Source: Ottelia alismoides (Eukaryota > Streptophyta > Magnoliopsida > Alismatales > Hydrocharitaceae). Taken from it: a stretch of DNA of 64,000 bases. This document shows, piece by piece, positions 1 to 8,445 of the stretch. The notes below the pieces were generated by a model. The model ran no database searches. It had not been told where the DNA came from and saw only the letters and a program-made list of their open reading frames with translations. The DNA is taken from positions 22,237-86,236 of the forward strand of contig JAZKJV010010546.1 of NCBI GenBank assembly GCA_037367405.1, written 5' to 3'. Within the stretch, counting starts at the first letter, position 1; each line of letters begins with the position of its first letter. The translations under genes and the position numbers were made by a program.

Positions 1-2013
1 CCGCGCTTCCACCGCGAACTCGAGCCCGCGGTTGATGGCGCCGGTCCCCTGAATGTAACCGGATGTGCGCCCGAAGATATCGGTCAGGCGATTGAGGGTG
101 CCCTGGAACAGGATCACCTGGGCGGTGCGGATATAGAAGTGCGTGGCGGAGAGGCGAATGCGCTCGTTGGCCAGGTATTGATCGATGCCCCAATCGAAGG
201 AGTTGTAGCGATCGGGACCGAGACGCGGATCGCCGTAGGGCGAGAAGTTGATCTGGCCGGTGATCTGGTTGGCGGCGAAGCCGGCGCCGTAGCGCTCGTA
301 GAGGGACGGGGCGCGGTAGGAGTTGCCCACGTGGGCGCGCACCTTCGTGCCGCTGCGGCGGAAGAAGTAGGCCAGCGAAGCGTCGCCGGTGAGCGCGCGC
401 TTGGGCGAATTCACCGTGACGTTCTCATAGACATTCGGCTGGCCGCGCAGGTCGATTTGCGGCTTCTTCAGGTCGAAGGTCTGCCAGCGGCCGGACGCGC
501 TGAGTTGGAGCCGGTCCGCCAGCAGGGACAACTGATTCTGGAAGTAGAGCGAATTGGTGTTCTGCTGGATGAGGTTGTTCACCACCAGGCGCGCGTTGCC
601 GGGCTGGTTGTTGTCCTGGCGGTCGCGGAACTGCTCGCGCTCGAATTCGTAACCGAGCGTGAAGCGATACTGGCGGACGCCGGTGTTGAACCGGGCGTCC
701 ACGGTGTCGATGGCGCCTTTGGGCGCAGTCACCGACGCGAAGCCCACCGGCTGAAAGCCAAAGCCGCCGGGACCATTGGCGAACTTGCGCTCCGTCGTCA
801 GCCGCTGCCAGCTGGCCTGCCACGACGCCGCGGCTGACACTTCGCCGCGCAGCATCACCATGTTCGAGAGGAAGGTCGACGTGCGCGAGTTGTCCGGATC
901 GTCGCGCGCGGGCACCAGCGTCGCAACGCCGTAATCCGGACGGCCGCCCGAATTCAGCACGCGCACCTGATCCTGCGGCAGCATCAGCACCGGCACGATC
1001 GTTGTGGTGGGGAAGTTCGCCACCGGGATGCCCGTGGCCGCGGCCGTCGTGTTGAGCTGCACGAAATCGTCAGAGCCGAAGAAGCGATTCGACAAATGCA
1101 GGCGCGGGGTGAGATCGAAGCGCACGAAGCCCTGGCCGCCCGTCGACCGGTTCGCGTCGTTGCCGTCCACGCCCTTCGTTACGTTCAGGTGCGAGAAGCC
1201 GCCGGAGTAGACAAGCCGGTTCTCGAGGAAGCCGCCGGCCAGGCTCGCGCGGCCGCGATAGAGGCCGAGCCCGCCGCCTTCCATCTGGATGTCGCCATGC
1301 GTGGGCGCGCCGCCCTGATCGGTCACCATGTTGATGCTGCCGCCCACGGCGCCCGTGCCGTACAGTGACGAACCGGAGCCGCGCATCACCTCCACGCGGC
1401 TGAGGTTGACGAAGTTCAGCGTCGAGTGGAACGACGACGCGTCGCCCTGCGTGGTGCTCGCGTCGCGGAAGCGCATGCCGTCGATGAGCACCTGCGCGGC
1501 GTCGGGCTTCAGACCGCGGATGCGCACCTGCGTGAACTGGCCGGGGCCGCCCTGATTGCGGATCTGGATGCCGGGCGTGTTGCGCAGGATCTCGGAGAGC
1601 GCGAATTCATTGCGATCCTTGATCTCGCTCACGTCGACCAGCGAAATGGATTTGGCCGTTTGGTCGAGCGTCAGCGCGCTGCCCTCGGCCGTCACCAGCA
1701 CGGTGTTCGAAACGCCGCCCACCTCGAGCTGCACGTTCTCCGTCATCGCGCCGGCCACCGTCACGTTGCGTGTGAACTCGCGGAAGCCTTCGCTCTCCAC
1801 CTGCAGCAGATACCCGCCGGCCGCGAGGCCTTCGAACTTGTACGAACCATCGGAGAGGACGGCCGCCTTCTTCGCCTGCGTCGACCCGGCGGCGTACAGG
1901 CTCACCCGCGCGCCCACGACGAGCGCGCCTTGCGAATCGGTCACTTTGCCGGTGAGCGAATCGGCATGGAGCGCGGCCGCCGCCAGAATGAACGCGATCA
2001 AAGCTTGTTTCAT
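1..2013 (-). CDS. TonB-dependent outer-membrane receptor, C-terminus beyond window
   Basis: Reading leftwards from the ATG at 2013, the frame stays open to base 1, so the 3' end lies outside the window. The protein starts with a short signal peptide (MKQALIAFILAAAALHAD). A carboxypeptidase-regulatory-like beta domain follows (about residues 18-90), then a TonB plug with the typical segment LSEILRNTPGIQIRNQGG, a conserved IRGL and VLIDGMR, and barrel strands. The start ATG overlaps the stop of the CobN-like gene (ATGA at 2010-2013), so the two are probably translationally coupled. It is smaller and more BtuB/HmuR-like than the Oar-type receptors elsewhere in the window. By analogy with HmuR next to the CobN-like HmuS, I infer a tetrapyrrole substrate (heme or a corrinoid). 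The substrate cannot be read from the sequence. Confidence 0.9.
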   Translation of the reverse strand, partial: MKQALIAFILAAAALHADSLTGKVTDSQGALVVGARVSLYAAGSTQAKKAAVLSDGSYKFEGLAAGGYLLQVESEGFREFTRNVTVAGAMTENVQLEVGGVSNTVLVTAEGSALTLDQTAKSISLVDVSEIKDRNEFALSEILRNTPGIQIRNQGGPGQFTQVRIRGLKPDAAQVLIDGMRFRDASTTQGDASSFHSTLNFVNLSRVEVMRGSGSSLYGTGAVGGSINMVTDQGGAPTHGDIQMEGGGLGLYRGRASLAGGFLENRLVYSGGFSHLNVTKGVDGNDANRSTGGQGFVRFDLTPRLHLSNRFFGSDDFVQLNTTAAATGIPVANFPTTTIVPVLMLPQDQVRVLNSGGRPDYGVATLVPARDDPDNSRTSTFLSNMVMLRGEVSAAASWQASWQRLTTERKFANGPGGFGFQPVGFASVTAPKGAIDTVDARFNTGVRQYRFTLGYEFEREQFRDRQDNNQPGNARLVVNNLIQQNTNSLYFQNQLSLLADRLQLSASGRWQTFDLKKPQIDLRGQPNVYENVTVNSPKRALTGDASLAYFFRRSGTKVRAHVGNSYRAPSLYERYGAGFAANQITGQINFSPYGDPRLGPDRYNSFDWGIDQYLANERIRLSATHFYIRTAQVILFQGTLNRLTDIFGRTSGYIQGTGAINRGLEFAVEAR

Positions 2014-5000
2014 GAGACTCCTGTCGTGCGGCGCCCTTCCCAGAAATAGCCGAGCATGACAATCGCGAACAGAGCGAGAATCTGGCTCCACGCAAACGGC
2101 AGAGCGGCCCGCGCGGCTTCCTGGCTGAGCTTGATGATCTTTTCCTTCATCACCCGTCCGGTGACGATGGGCGGCGGCGGCGGCGTGGCCGGTGGCGGCG
2201 GCGTGGGCCGGCGCTCCGTCACTTCCTGCCGCGGCTTGGCGGCTTCCTGCACGCCTTCGCGGAACTCCTTCGGCGCATTCGCGAACTCCTTCGCATTCCA
2301 GCGAGTGGCTTGCGCGAGTGTCTTGCCAAACTGCCGAAGCTCGGCACTGCCGAGGCCGGAGACCAGCGGCGCGACGGACGCCACATACTCCTGCACCTTC
2401 TTGTTGCCGCAGATGTTCGCCGAACACGCCGCGCCGAACTGATTGATGCTGCGCACGTAATCGGCCACCAGCTTCGAGCGGTCGGCTTCGTTGAACTTGT
2501 AGGCGCCCTGCCGATCGACTTCGAGCAACCGCGCCAACTGGTTCTGCCGCGCGTGCGGATTCTCCTTTTCGAAGAACTGCTTCAGTTCGAGGCCGTGCTT
2601 GTCGGCGACATAGACGTCGAACGTGTTCTGCCAGAACTGGCCGTCCATCGAATCGGCCGTAGTGGCCTGGAAGCCGTACAGGTGCTCCACCTCGCGGTAC
2701 ATCTCGCGCGCGCCCGCATAGCCGGAGCGCTTCATGTGGTCGATCCACTTGGGATTCCACGCGCGCTGGTTGAGCTCCGTGGCGAGAAACGTCTTCAGGT
2801 TCACCATGTTCTCGCCGCCGCGCTTGCGCAGGTTGTGCAGATAGAACGTGGGCGCCTGGCCGCCGTTGACGGTCTGCGAGGCGAAGCTCATGGCGCCGGC
2901 GTAGCTGTACATGTCGTCGTTGTCGAGCGCGCCGTACAGGTTCGACGTGCGGCTGAACAGCGCTACCTGGTTGCCCTTGAAGTGATTCTCGAGCGCCTTC
3001 GGAGCCGTTTCGCCCCAGCTTTCGTTCGAGTAGGCGTAGTTCATGTTGTGGAGATAGAGATCCGCCACACGGCTATTGCCCGCGTTCTGGCTCTGCTCCA
3101 CCAGGCGATCCACGCCGATCGCATACGCGCCCGGCTGATTGCCGAACACGCGGCTTTTGGCGATGGTCTCGGCCTTCTTCTCGTCGACGCCCGCCTTCAT
3201 CAGTTCGGCTTTCACGAGCTTGTCCTGGCGCGAAATCGGATTGTCGCCCGCCGACGCCGCCAGGCGCACGGCGCGGTCGAGCAGCAGCATCTTGTCGCCG
3301 AAGCCGTCGCGATAGATGCCCGAGACATTGAACAGAATGTTCACGCGCGGGTGGGTCATCTGGCTATCCGGAATGAGCTTCAGCCCATCCACCTGAGCGC
3401 GCGTGTTCCAGGTCGGCTCCACGCCCATCAGGTGCATCGCCATGCTCTCCATGGCGCCGTGGTGGCTTTCGGTTTCGTCGTACCAGAGCATCATCGACAT
3501 GCGCTCCGGATACCCGCCGTTGTGCTCGGCGCGATAGCGGCTGATGGTGTCGGCGGCCATCTTGCGGCCCAGTTCCCAAGCCGCCTTCGTCGGAATCAGC
3601 AGCGGGTCGAAGCCGAACAGATTGCGGCCGGTGGGCAGGCCCGCCGGCACGCGCAGGATCTCGCCGATCGGCGCCGACGGGATGTGCTTGCCCGACAGCA
3701 CGCGCGGAAACACATCCACCTCCGCCTTCGGCGACAGGCGCAGGTTGTCCAGCCACACCTTCGCTTCGGCATGCTGCGTCAGCACGCGATCCTTCAGCGC
3801 CGCCGGCAGGTTCGCGCGCACCGCGGGCTTCTGGCCGTCGAAGAGCGAGTCGGCCCAGGGGCGCAGATCGGCGCGCACCTGCTGGATCTCCTCCGCGCGC
3901 AGGCCGAACTCGATGAACTTGGCCAAACCCTCGCGCTGGACATCCTCGGGCGGCAGCACGCCGAGCTCATGGATGCCCGCGGGAATCGGGCCGTCTTCCA
4001 TCTCGTCGAGAAAGCGCTTCAACCCGATCCGCACTTCCGGCCACGGCTTGCCGCGCAGGCCCAACTGCTGGTCGATCTTCGTCTTCGCCAGCTCGAGGTC
4101 CACTTCCTTGCGATACTCGGCCGCCAGCTCCGGCTGCCGCTCCTCGGTCTCGATGAGCTTGTCGAGCGAGCGCTTCAGCGGCATGTACTCCGGCGTAATG
4201 CCGCTCGACAGCAGAATGGGCGTCAGGTGGCTCATCATCACCGCCGCGCTCCGGCGCAACGCCTGCAAAGCTTCGCCGCCGCCATCGGTGATGTAGTAAT
4301 ACGGGTTCGGAAGGTCGCCCTGCAGGGCGTCGCCGTGGTCCCACGACGATTGCATCACCTGTTTGCCGGGCAGCCACTCGAGCGTCCCGTGCCGGCCGAC
4401 GTGCGTAATGGCATCGGCCTTGAACTCATAGCGCCACCACAGATACGCCGCGACATAAGCATGCGGCACGGGCACGCGCGTGTCGTGCGTAATGGCGGTG
4501 ATGCGTTCGAACGTGCCACGCAGCGGCTGCACGCCGAGGAAGATGTTGCCCGTCTTCACGCCGGGAATGATGAAGAAGTGACGGCCGTCCTTCGTCTCGA
4601 TGCGCAGCAGCTCACACTTCTCCGGCGGCCCGTATTCCTTGTTGATCCAGTTGCGGAACTCGGCGGGCAGCGTGGCGAAATACTGCTTGTACTTCTCAAT
4701 GGGCCACAGGGTCATGCCGCCGGCTTCCACCATCGCCTCGAGCTCGCCCGGCGCCCACTTCTCGATGTTGCGGCCGCTGCGCTCGAGGATCTTCAACAAT
4801 TGCGGACCATCCGGCGGACGGCTGCCCACGTCGTAGCCTTCGTCCTTCAAGCGCCGCAGCATGGTGGCCATCGAAGGCAGCACCTGCAGATAGCTGGCGC
4901 CCAGATTCCCCTTGCCGGGCGGATTGTTGTAATAGACGAACGCAACGCGCTTCTGCGCATTCGGCTTGTCCTGCAGCGTGATCCAGCGCTTCACGCGGCG

Positions 5001-6008
5001 CACGCACATGTCCACGCGCTCCGGGATGGGCACGGTGATTTCGGTACCGTCGGCGCGCTTCTCCGTGCCACCGATCAACAGCGGCAGCGCGGCGCCGGTG
5101 CGCTCCGGCGTGTTCACCTGGTGCGCAATACGGTCGATGGGCAAGCCGCGCATGCCTTCGGCCCATTCTTTCGGAGATTCGCGGCTGGTTTGGATATTGA
5201 ACGCCAGCACGCCGTGGTCGGTGAGCCACTTCGTGTCGTCCGGCCGCATGATGCCCAGGTTCAACGCGAGAATCACGCGCAGCGGGCTCTTGCCGTCGAT
5301 GGCGAGCATCGGGTCCTGCGTGTGGAACGGCCAGCCGAATGCCGGCACCGCGCCCATCCCGTGCTTTTCGAGCGCCTGCACCAAGGCTTCAATGTGCGCC
5401 AGGTCGCGCTGGCGCATATAGGTGTTGTAGAAGGTGATGCCCACCAGCGGCGCGTCCGGCTTCAGGCGCGGGCGATACCACTCCAGGTATTCCTTCAGGT
5501 TCTTGAATTCGCGCGTCGCCTGCGGGTGCCAGATGCCGCTCTGCGCCATGCTCTGGGCCGGTGGCACGGTGAGCTTCTTCACCCCGCCGCCCGCCAGGTA
5601 GAGCGCGGCCAGCAGGGAGACGGTGTTCTCCACTCCGCCGTAGGAATAGAGCGTCTCCACCTGCTTCAGGCGCGCCACATCGGGCTTGTAGTTCCACGCC
5701 TGCGGCACCACTTGATACTGCGTGATGAGAATCACCGCGCCGCGCCGCCGCGCCTTCTCGTAATCGGCCGAAATGCGGCGGCAGAACTCCGGATCCGGGT
5801 GCGCCAGGAAGATGACCTTGGCCGCCGCCATCGCTTCCGGCGTCGCCTGGGTCGACAGGTCGATGAGTCCCGCGCCGTACTTCTTCTCGAAGGGCGCCTT
5901 GGCTTCCTGCAGCAACTGGCCGCCGCCCGCCACGGCGACGACCTTCACCGGATCGGCCCAGGCCAAGGCCGCGCACAGCAGGAAACTACTTGGCAGCTTC
6001 GGGAACAT
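2010..6008 (-). CDS. CobN/HmuS-like chelatase, exported and membrane-anchored
   Basis: This is a protein of about 1330 residues in the CobN/BchH chelatase family. The family core is clear: THVGRHGTLEWLPGKQ, GDLPNPYYYI, then a GEALQALRRSAAVMMSHLTP stretch. Unlike cobaltochelatase CobN of aerobic B12 synthesis, it begins with a signal peptide (MFPKLPSSFLLCAALAWA). It ends with a proline-rich linker (TPPPPATPPPPP), a single membrane helix (ILALFAIVMLGYFW) and a short positive tail, so the chelatase domain should sit in the periplasm anchored to the inner membrane. No CobS/CobT partner genes are nearby. Its neighbours are ExbB-like, DUF2149 and a TonB receptor, the setting of HmuS in HmuRSTUV-type operons. 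I infer metal removal from, or handling of, an imported tetrapyrrole. An alternative ATG at 6023 adds five residues; 6008 gives the cleaner signal peptide. Both overlap the upstream gene. Confidence 0.88.
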   Translation of the reverse strand: MFPKLPSSFLLCAALAWADPVKVVAVAGGGQLLQEAKAPFEKKYGAGLIDLSTQATPEAMAAAKVIFLAHPDPEFCRRISADYEKARRRGAVILITQYQVVPQAWNYKPDVARLKQVETLYSYGGVENTVSLLAALYLAGGGVKKLTVPPAQSMAQSGIWHPQATREFKNLKEYLEWYRPRLKPDAPLVGITFYNTYMRQRDLAHIEALVQALEKHGMGAVPAFGWPFHTQDPMLAIDGKSPLRVILALNLGIMRPDDTKWLTDHGVLAFNIQTSRESPKEWAEGMRGLPIDRIAHQVNTPERTGAALPLLIGGTEKRADGTEITVPIPERVDMCVRRVKRWITLQDKPNAQKRVAFVYYNNPPGKGNLGASYLQVLPSMATMLRRLKDEGYDVGSRPPDGPQLLKILERSGRNIEKWAPGELEAMVEAGGMTLWPIEKYKQYFATLPAEFRNWINKEYGPPEKCELLRIETKDGRHFFIIPGVKTGNIFLGVQPLRGTFERITAITHDTRVPVPHAYVAAYLWWRYEFKADAITHVGRHGTLEWLPGKQVMQSSWDHGDALQGDLPNPYYYITDGGGEALQALRRSAAVMMSHLTPILLSSGITPEYMPLKRSLDKLIETEERQPELAAEYRKEVDLELAKTKIDQQLGLRGKPWPEVRIGLKRFLDEMEDGPIPAGIHELGVLPPEDVQREGLAKFIEFGLRAEEIQQVRADLRPWADSLFDGQKPAVRANLPAALKDRVLTQHAEAKVWLDNLRLSPKAEVDVFPRVLSGKHIPSAPIGEILRVPAGLPTGRNLFGFDPLLIPTKAAWELGRKMAADTISRYRAEHNGGYPERMSMMLWYDETESHHGAMESMAMHLMGVEPTWNTRAQVDGLKLIPDSQMTHPRVNILFNVSGIYRDGFGDKMLLLDRAVRLAASAGDNPISRQDKLVKAELMKAGVDEKKAETIAKSRVFGNQPGAYAIGVDRLVEQSQNAGNSRVADLYLHNMNYAYSNESWGETAPKALENHFKGNQVALFSRTSNLYGALDNDDMYSYAGAMSFASQTVNGGQAPTFYLHNLRKRGGENMVNLKTFLATELNQRAWNPKWIDHMKRSGYAGAREMYREVEHLYGFQATTADSMDGQFWQNTFDVYVADKHGLELKQFFEKENPHARQNQLARLLEVDRQGAYKFNEADRSKLVADYVRSINQFGAACSANICGNKKVQEYVASVAPLVSGLGSAELRQFGKTLAQATRWNAKEFANAPKEFREGVQEAAKPRQEVTERRPTPPPPATPPPPPIVTGRVMKEKIIKLSQEAARAALPFAWSQILALFAIVMLGYFWEGRRTTGVS

Positions 6009-6342
6009 AGACCACCGATCCATCAGGAAGCTGATAAGCCACGCCCAGGCGCTGGCCCGCGCCCGCCTTCTGCTCGTTGCTCATCTTCTTCACTTTGATT
6101 TCTTTCTTGTTCTTCTCGATAATCTCGATGCCGCCCGTCTTCTCATCCTTCTTGACGATCGTGAATTGCGAATTCGGATCGAGCAGTTGCGCCAGGCTGA
6201 AGGCCTGTACCAAGGCCACCATCAACCCGACAGCGAAAACAATCGACGCATCGAACAGGTTCGCGACGCCGGAAAGAGGATCTTCGTGGTGAACGCTGGC
6301 CATGGCGTCCTGCGCGCGGCGGCGGCGCTTAAAGGCGTGCAT
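5986..6342 (-). CDS. DUF2149 family membrane protein
   Basis: This small protein of 118 residues carries the DUF2149 signature DPLSGVANLFDASIVFAVGL, which contains one N-terminal membrane helix, followed by a soluble domain rich in lysine and glutamate. DUF2149 proteins are found beside ExbB/TolQ-like proteins and CobN-like proteins in heme-uptake type operons (HmuV position). They probably act as the ExbD-like partner in a motor complex; that role is inference. The start at 6342 is supported by GAGGT just upstream of the ATG. It overlaps the ExbB-like gene by 14 bases, and the CobN-like gene starts inside its 3' end, so the operon is tightly packed. Confidence 0.85.
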   Translation of the reverse strand: MHAFKRRRRAQDAMASVHHEDPLSGVANLFDASIVFAVGLMVALVQAFSLAQLLDPNSQFTIVKKDEKTGGIEIIEKNKKEIKVKKMSNEQKAGAGQRLGVAYQLPDGSVVYVPEAAK

Positions 6343-7003
6343 GGCGCACCTCGTCCAGTTCCACGGCTTGCTTCTGGCGGGCGCGCAGGAACAGCTCGCA
6401 CAGATTCTCCATGTCCTTCAGGTCCACGCGCGTCCAGCGTTCGCGCACCAGCGTGATGGCGTAAGCGATGCCGGAAAGCACCAGCCCGCACACCACCGCG
6501 CCAAAGCCCACCACCAGGTGGTTCACCATGCTGGCCATGTCACCGCCCAGCAGCGATTGCAGCGCCGGACCCAGGGGAATGATGGTGCCCGCCAGGCCGA
6601 GCATCGGGCCGATGCGCACCATCGCGCGCGAACGGTCCAGCTGCGCCGTAATGTGGAGCTCCTCTTCCTGCAGCACTTCGTCGAGCCAGAGGTCCAGATG
6701 CTCGCGTGAACCGGCCGCCGCCACCCGCGCTTCCACCTTCTGCCAGAAGCGGCGGAGCGAAGGAGAGGCGGGAACGCCATTCAGCAGCCCCTCCGGACGT
6801 TCGTGCTGCTCGGCGATCCGCCGCGCGATCACCGGCAAGTCAGTGCTCGCCTCCCGGCTCCGCTGGGCCACCTGGTAGAGCAGGCGCCCCAGGTCGATCA
6901 GCGACCACAGGAATAGCGCGATCAGGGAGATGGCCACCGGCCAGAAGAAAACGTTGGCCAGTTGATAGAAGAGTTCGACGGTGAGTTGATAGAGATGGCT
7001 CAT
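6329..7003 (-). CDS. MotA/TolQ/ExbB-family proton channel protein
   Basis: The 224-residue protein has an N-terminal membrane helix (FFWPVAISLIALFLWSLI). A cytoplasmic region with a charged helical stretch follows, then the two-helix MotA/TolQ/ExbB domain with MVRIGPMLGLAGTIIPLGPA and HLVVGFGAVVCGLVLSGIAY. Proteins of this family form the proton-driven motor that energises TonB-dependent uptake. It is the first gene of the minus-strand operon with DUF2149, the CobN-like chelatase and the TonB receptor. Its position corresponds to HmuU in heme-uptake operons. No TonB or canonical ExbD gene is visible in the window. Confidence 0.88.
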   Translation of the reverse strand: MSHLYQLTVELFYQLANVFFWPVAISLIALFLWSLIDLGRLLYQVAQRSREASTDLPVIARRIAEQHERPEGLLNGVPASPSLRRFWQKVEARVAAAGSREHLDLWLDEVLQEEELHITAQLDRSRAMVRIGPMLGLAGTIIPLGPALQSLLGGDMASMVNHLVVGFGAVVCGLVLSGIAYAITLVRERWTRVDLKDMENLCELFLRARQKQAVELDEVRHARL

Positions 7004-7197
7004 AGACGCTCACCTGTCATCTTTCCATGGTGAAAGACAAACGCCAAATCTTTCAATCAAATAGCCATGAGCGGGCCCTTCCGTCCGGTGAGCGGGACCA
7101 GATCGGCCAGGGATCGGGAAACCATACGCTTTGGAACACGGGCTTTTCCAGGGTGACACGTTTGGAAAACCGGAGGGCGTGCGTTAGATTGGCTTGC

Positions 7198-8374
7198 ATG
7201 GCGCAAGTCTCGCGGACGGTCGTGCTCGAGCGGCCCGCCTTCACGGCGTGGCGTTCTTCCCGCTTCTTCGTGGTGCAACTCCGGTCGCCGCACCGCGTCG
7301 TTTCCACCTCGGGCAAGCTCGGCGGCCAGGCCGACGGCATCCACTTTCTGGTGAATCACCAGAGCCAGGAAGCGAAGGGCCACATGGACCGCCACGACCT
7401 CATCGCGAAAACGCCCGAAGAGCAGTACCACGACCTCATGGCCAAGGAGATCGGCGTCGACCCGGTCCACATGGCGCTGATGGGCACCGCCGCCAACATG
7501 AACTACCTCGGCAAAAAGAGCGGCCGAGTTCAAGGATTTCCAGGTGGACGCCTTCGTCACGGCCGGCGTCGAAGGCAACGCCGCGCGCTCCGGCGATCCG
7601 GCCGTCTGGTACGAAACGGAAAAGGGCATGCAATACATGCCGCCCAACGCGAATCCCTTGAAGGGCACCATCAACACCATCCTGGTGCTGAACCAGGTGC
7701 TCACGCCGGCGGCGCAGGCGCGCGCCATCGTCACCCTCACCGAAGCGAAAACCGCCGCGCTGCTCGAGCTCGCTATCGGCAGCCGCTATTCCTCCCACCT
7801 CGCCACCGGCACGGGCACGGATCAGTTCATCATCGCGGTGCCCGTCAAAGACGGCGTCCGCGGCTTGCGCTGGGCGGGGTCGCATTCGAAGATCGGCGAG
7901 CTCATTGGCCAAGCCGTCCGCGGCGCCACCCTGGAAGCCTTACGCTGGCAGAACGGGCTCGAAACGTCGCTCACTCGCAGCGTGTTCCATGCGCTCGGCC
8001 GCTTCGGCCTCACCGAGAAGACCCTCCTCGACCGCATGGCCAAGCACATGACGCCCAAAGCCCTGGAGCTCGCCAAGAACAATACGATGGCCGTCTTCCT
8101 CGAGCCGCGTCTGTCGGCTTCGGCCTTCGCCTACGCCGCCGTGCTCGACCGGCTCCAGTACGGCACGCTCTCGCCGGAGATCGGCATCGAAGCGCTGCGT
8201 GATCAGGGCGCGGGCGTCGCCGTCGCCATCGGCGGCAAGCCGGAGCGCTGGCCGGAGTTCTGGTCGAAAATCACGCCGGACCCGCAGGATCGGTTGAGCG
8301 CCTTTGCGCAGGGCCTGGCGCTCGGCTGGGAGGTGCGCTGGGCGTGGCGGCGTTCGCCGGGCGTGGTGGCGTAG
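7198..8374 (+). pseudogene. cbiZ: Adenosylcobinamide amidohydrolase (CbiZ), frameshifted
   Basis: Two overlapping frames together give one CbiZ-family protein. The first (from ATG 7198) ends its homology at NMNYLGKK. The second resumes with VDAFVTAGVEGNAARSGDP, then GTINTIL, TEAKTAALLELAIGSRYSS, ATGTGTDQFI and SHSKIGELIG, all hallmarks of CbiZ. The break falls at a run of five A at 7513-7517; one fewer A restores the frame. CbiZ cleaves adenosylpseudocobalamin-type corrinoids or adenosylcobinamide so that the corrin ring can be salvaged and remodelled. The gene diverges from the ExbB-DUF2149-CobN-receptor operon with about 195 bp between starts, which hints that the imported ligand is a corrinoid. 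The single homopolymer indel may be a sequencing error, in which case the gene is intact. Confidence 0.8.
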
Positions 8375-8445
8375 CCCGCCAGGGGCTCCAAATTTGGTTG
8401 TAAAGGTGTGATAAACTCTCCTTCACCGTCTCGAAAGGGGTTTCC

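Noticed and set aside
2310..6098. A 1262-residue plus-strand open frame opposite the CobN-like gene
   Set aside because: Composition is arginine/leucine/histidine-rich with no domains. It mirrors the coding strand, as expected for the antisense of a high-GC gene.
7004..7197. Cobalamin riboswitch between the chelatase operon and cbiZ
   Set aside because: I looked for the conserved B12-box (GCCAGGAGACC type) and the core on both strands and found neither.
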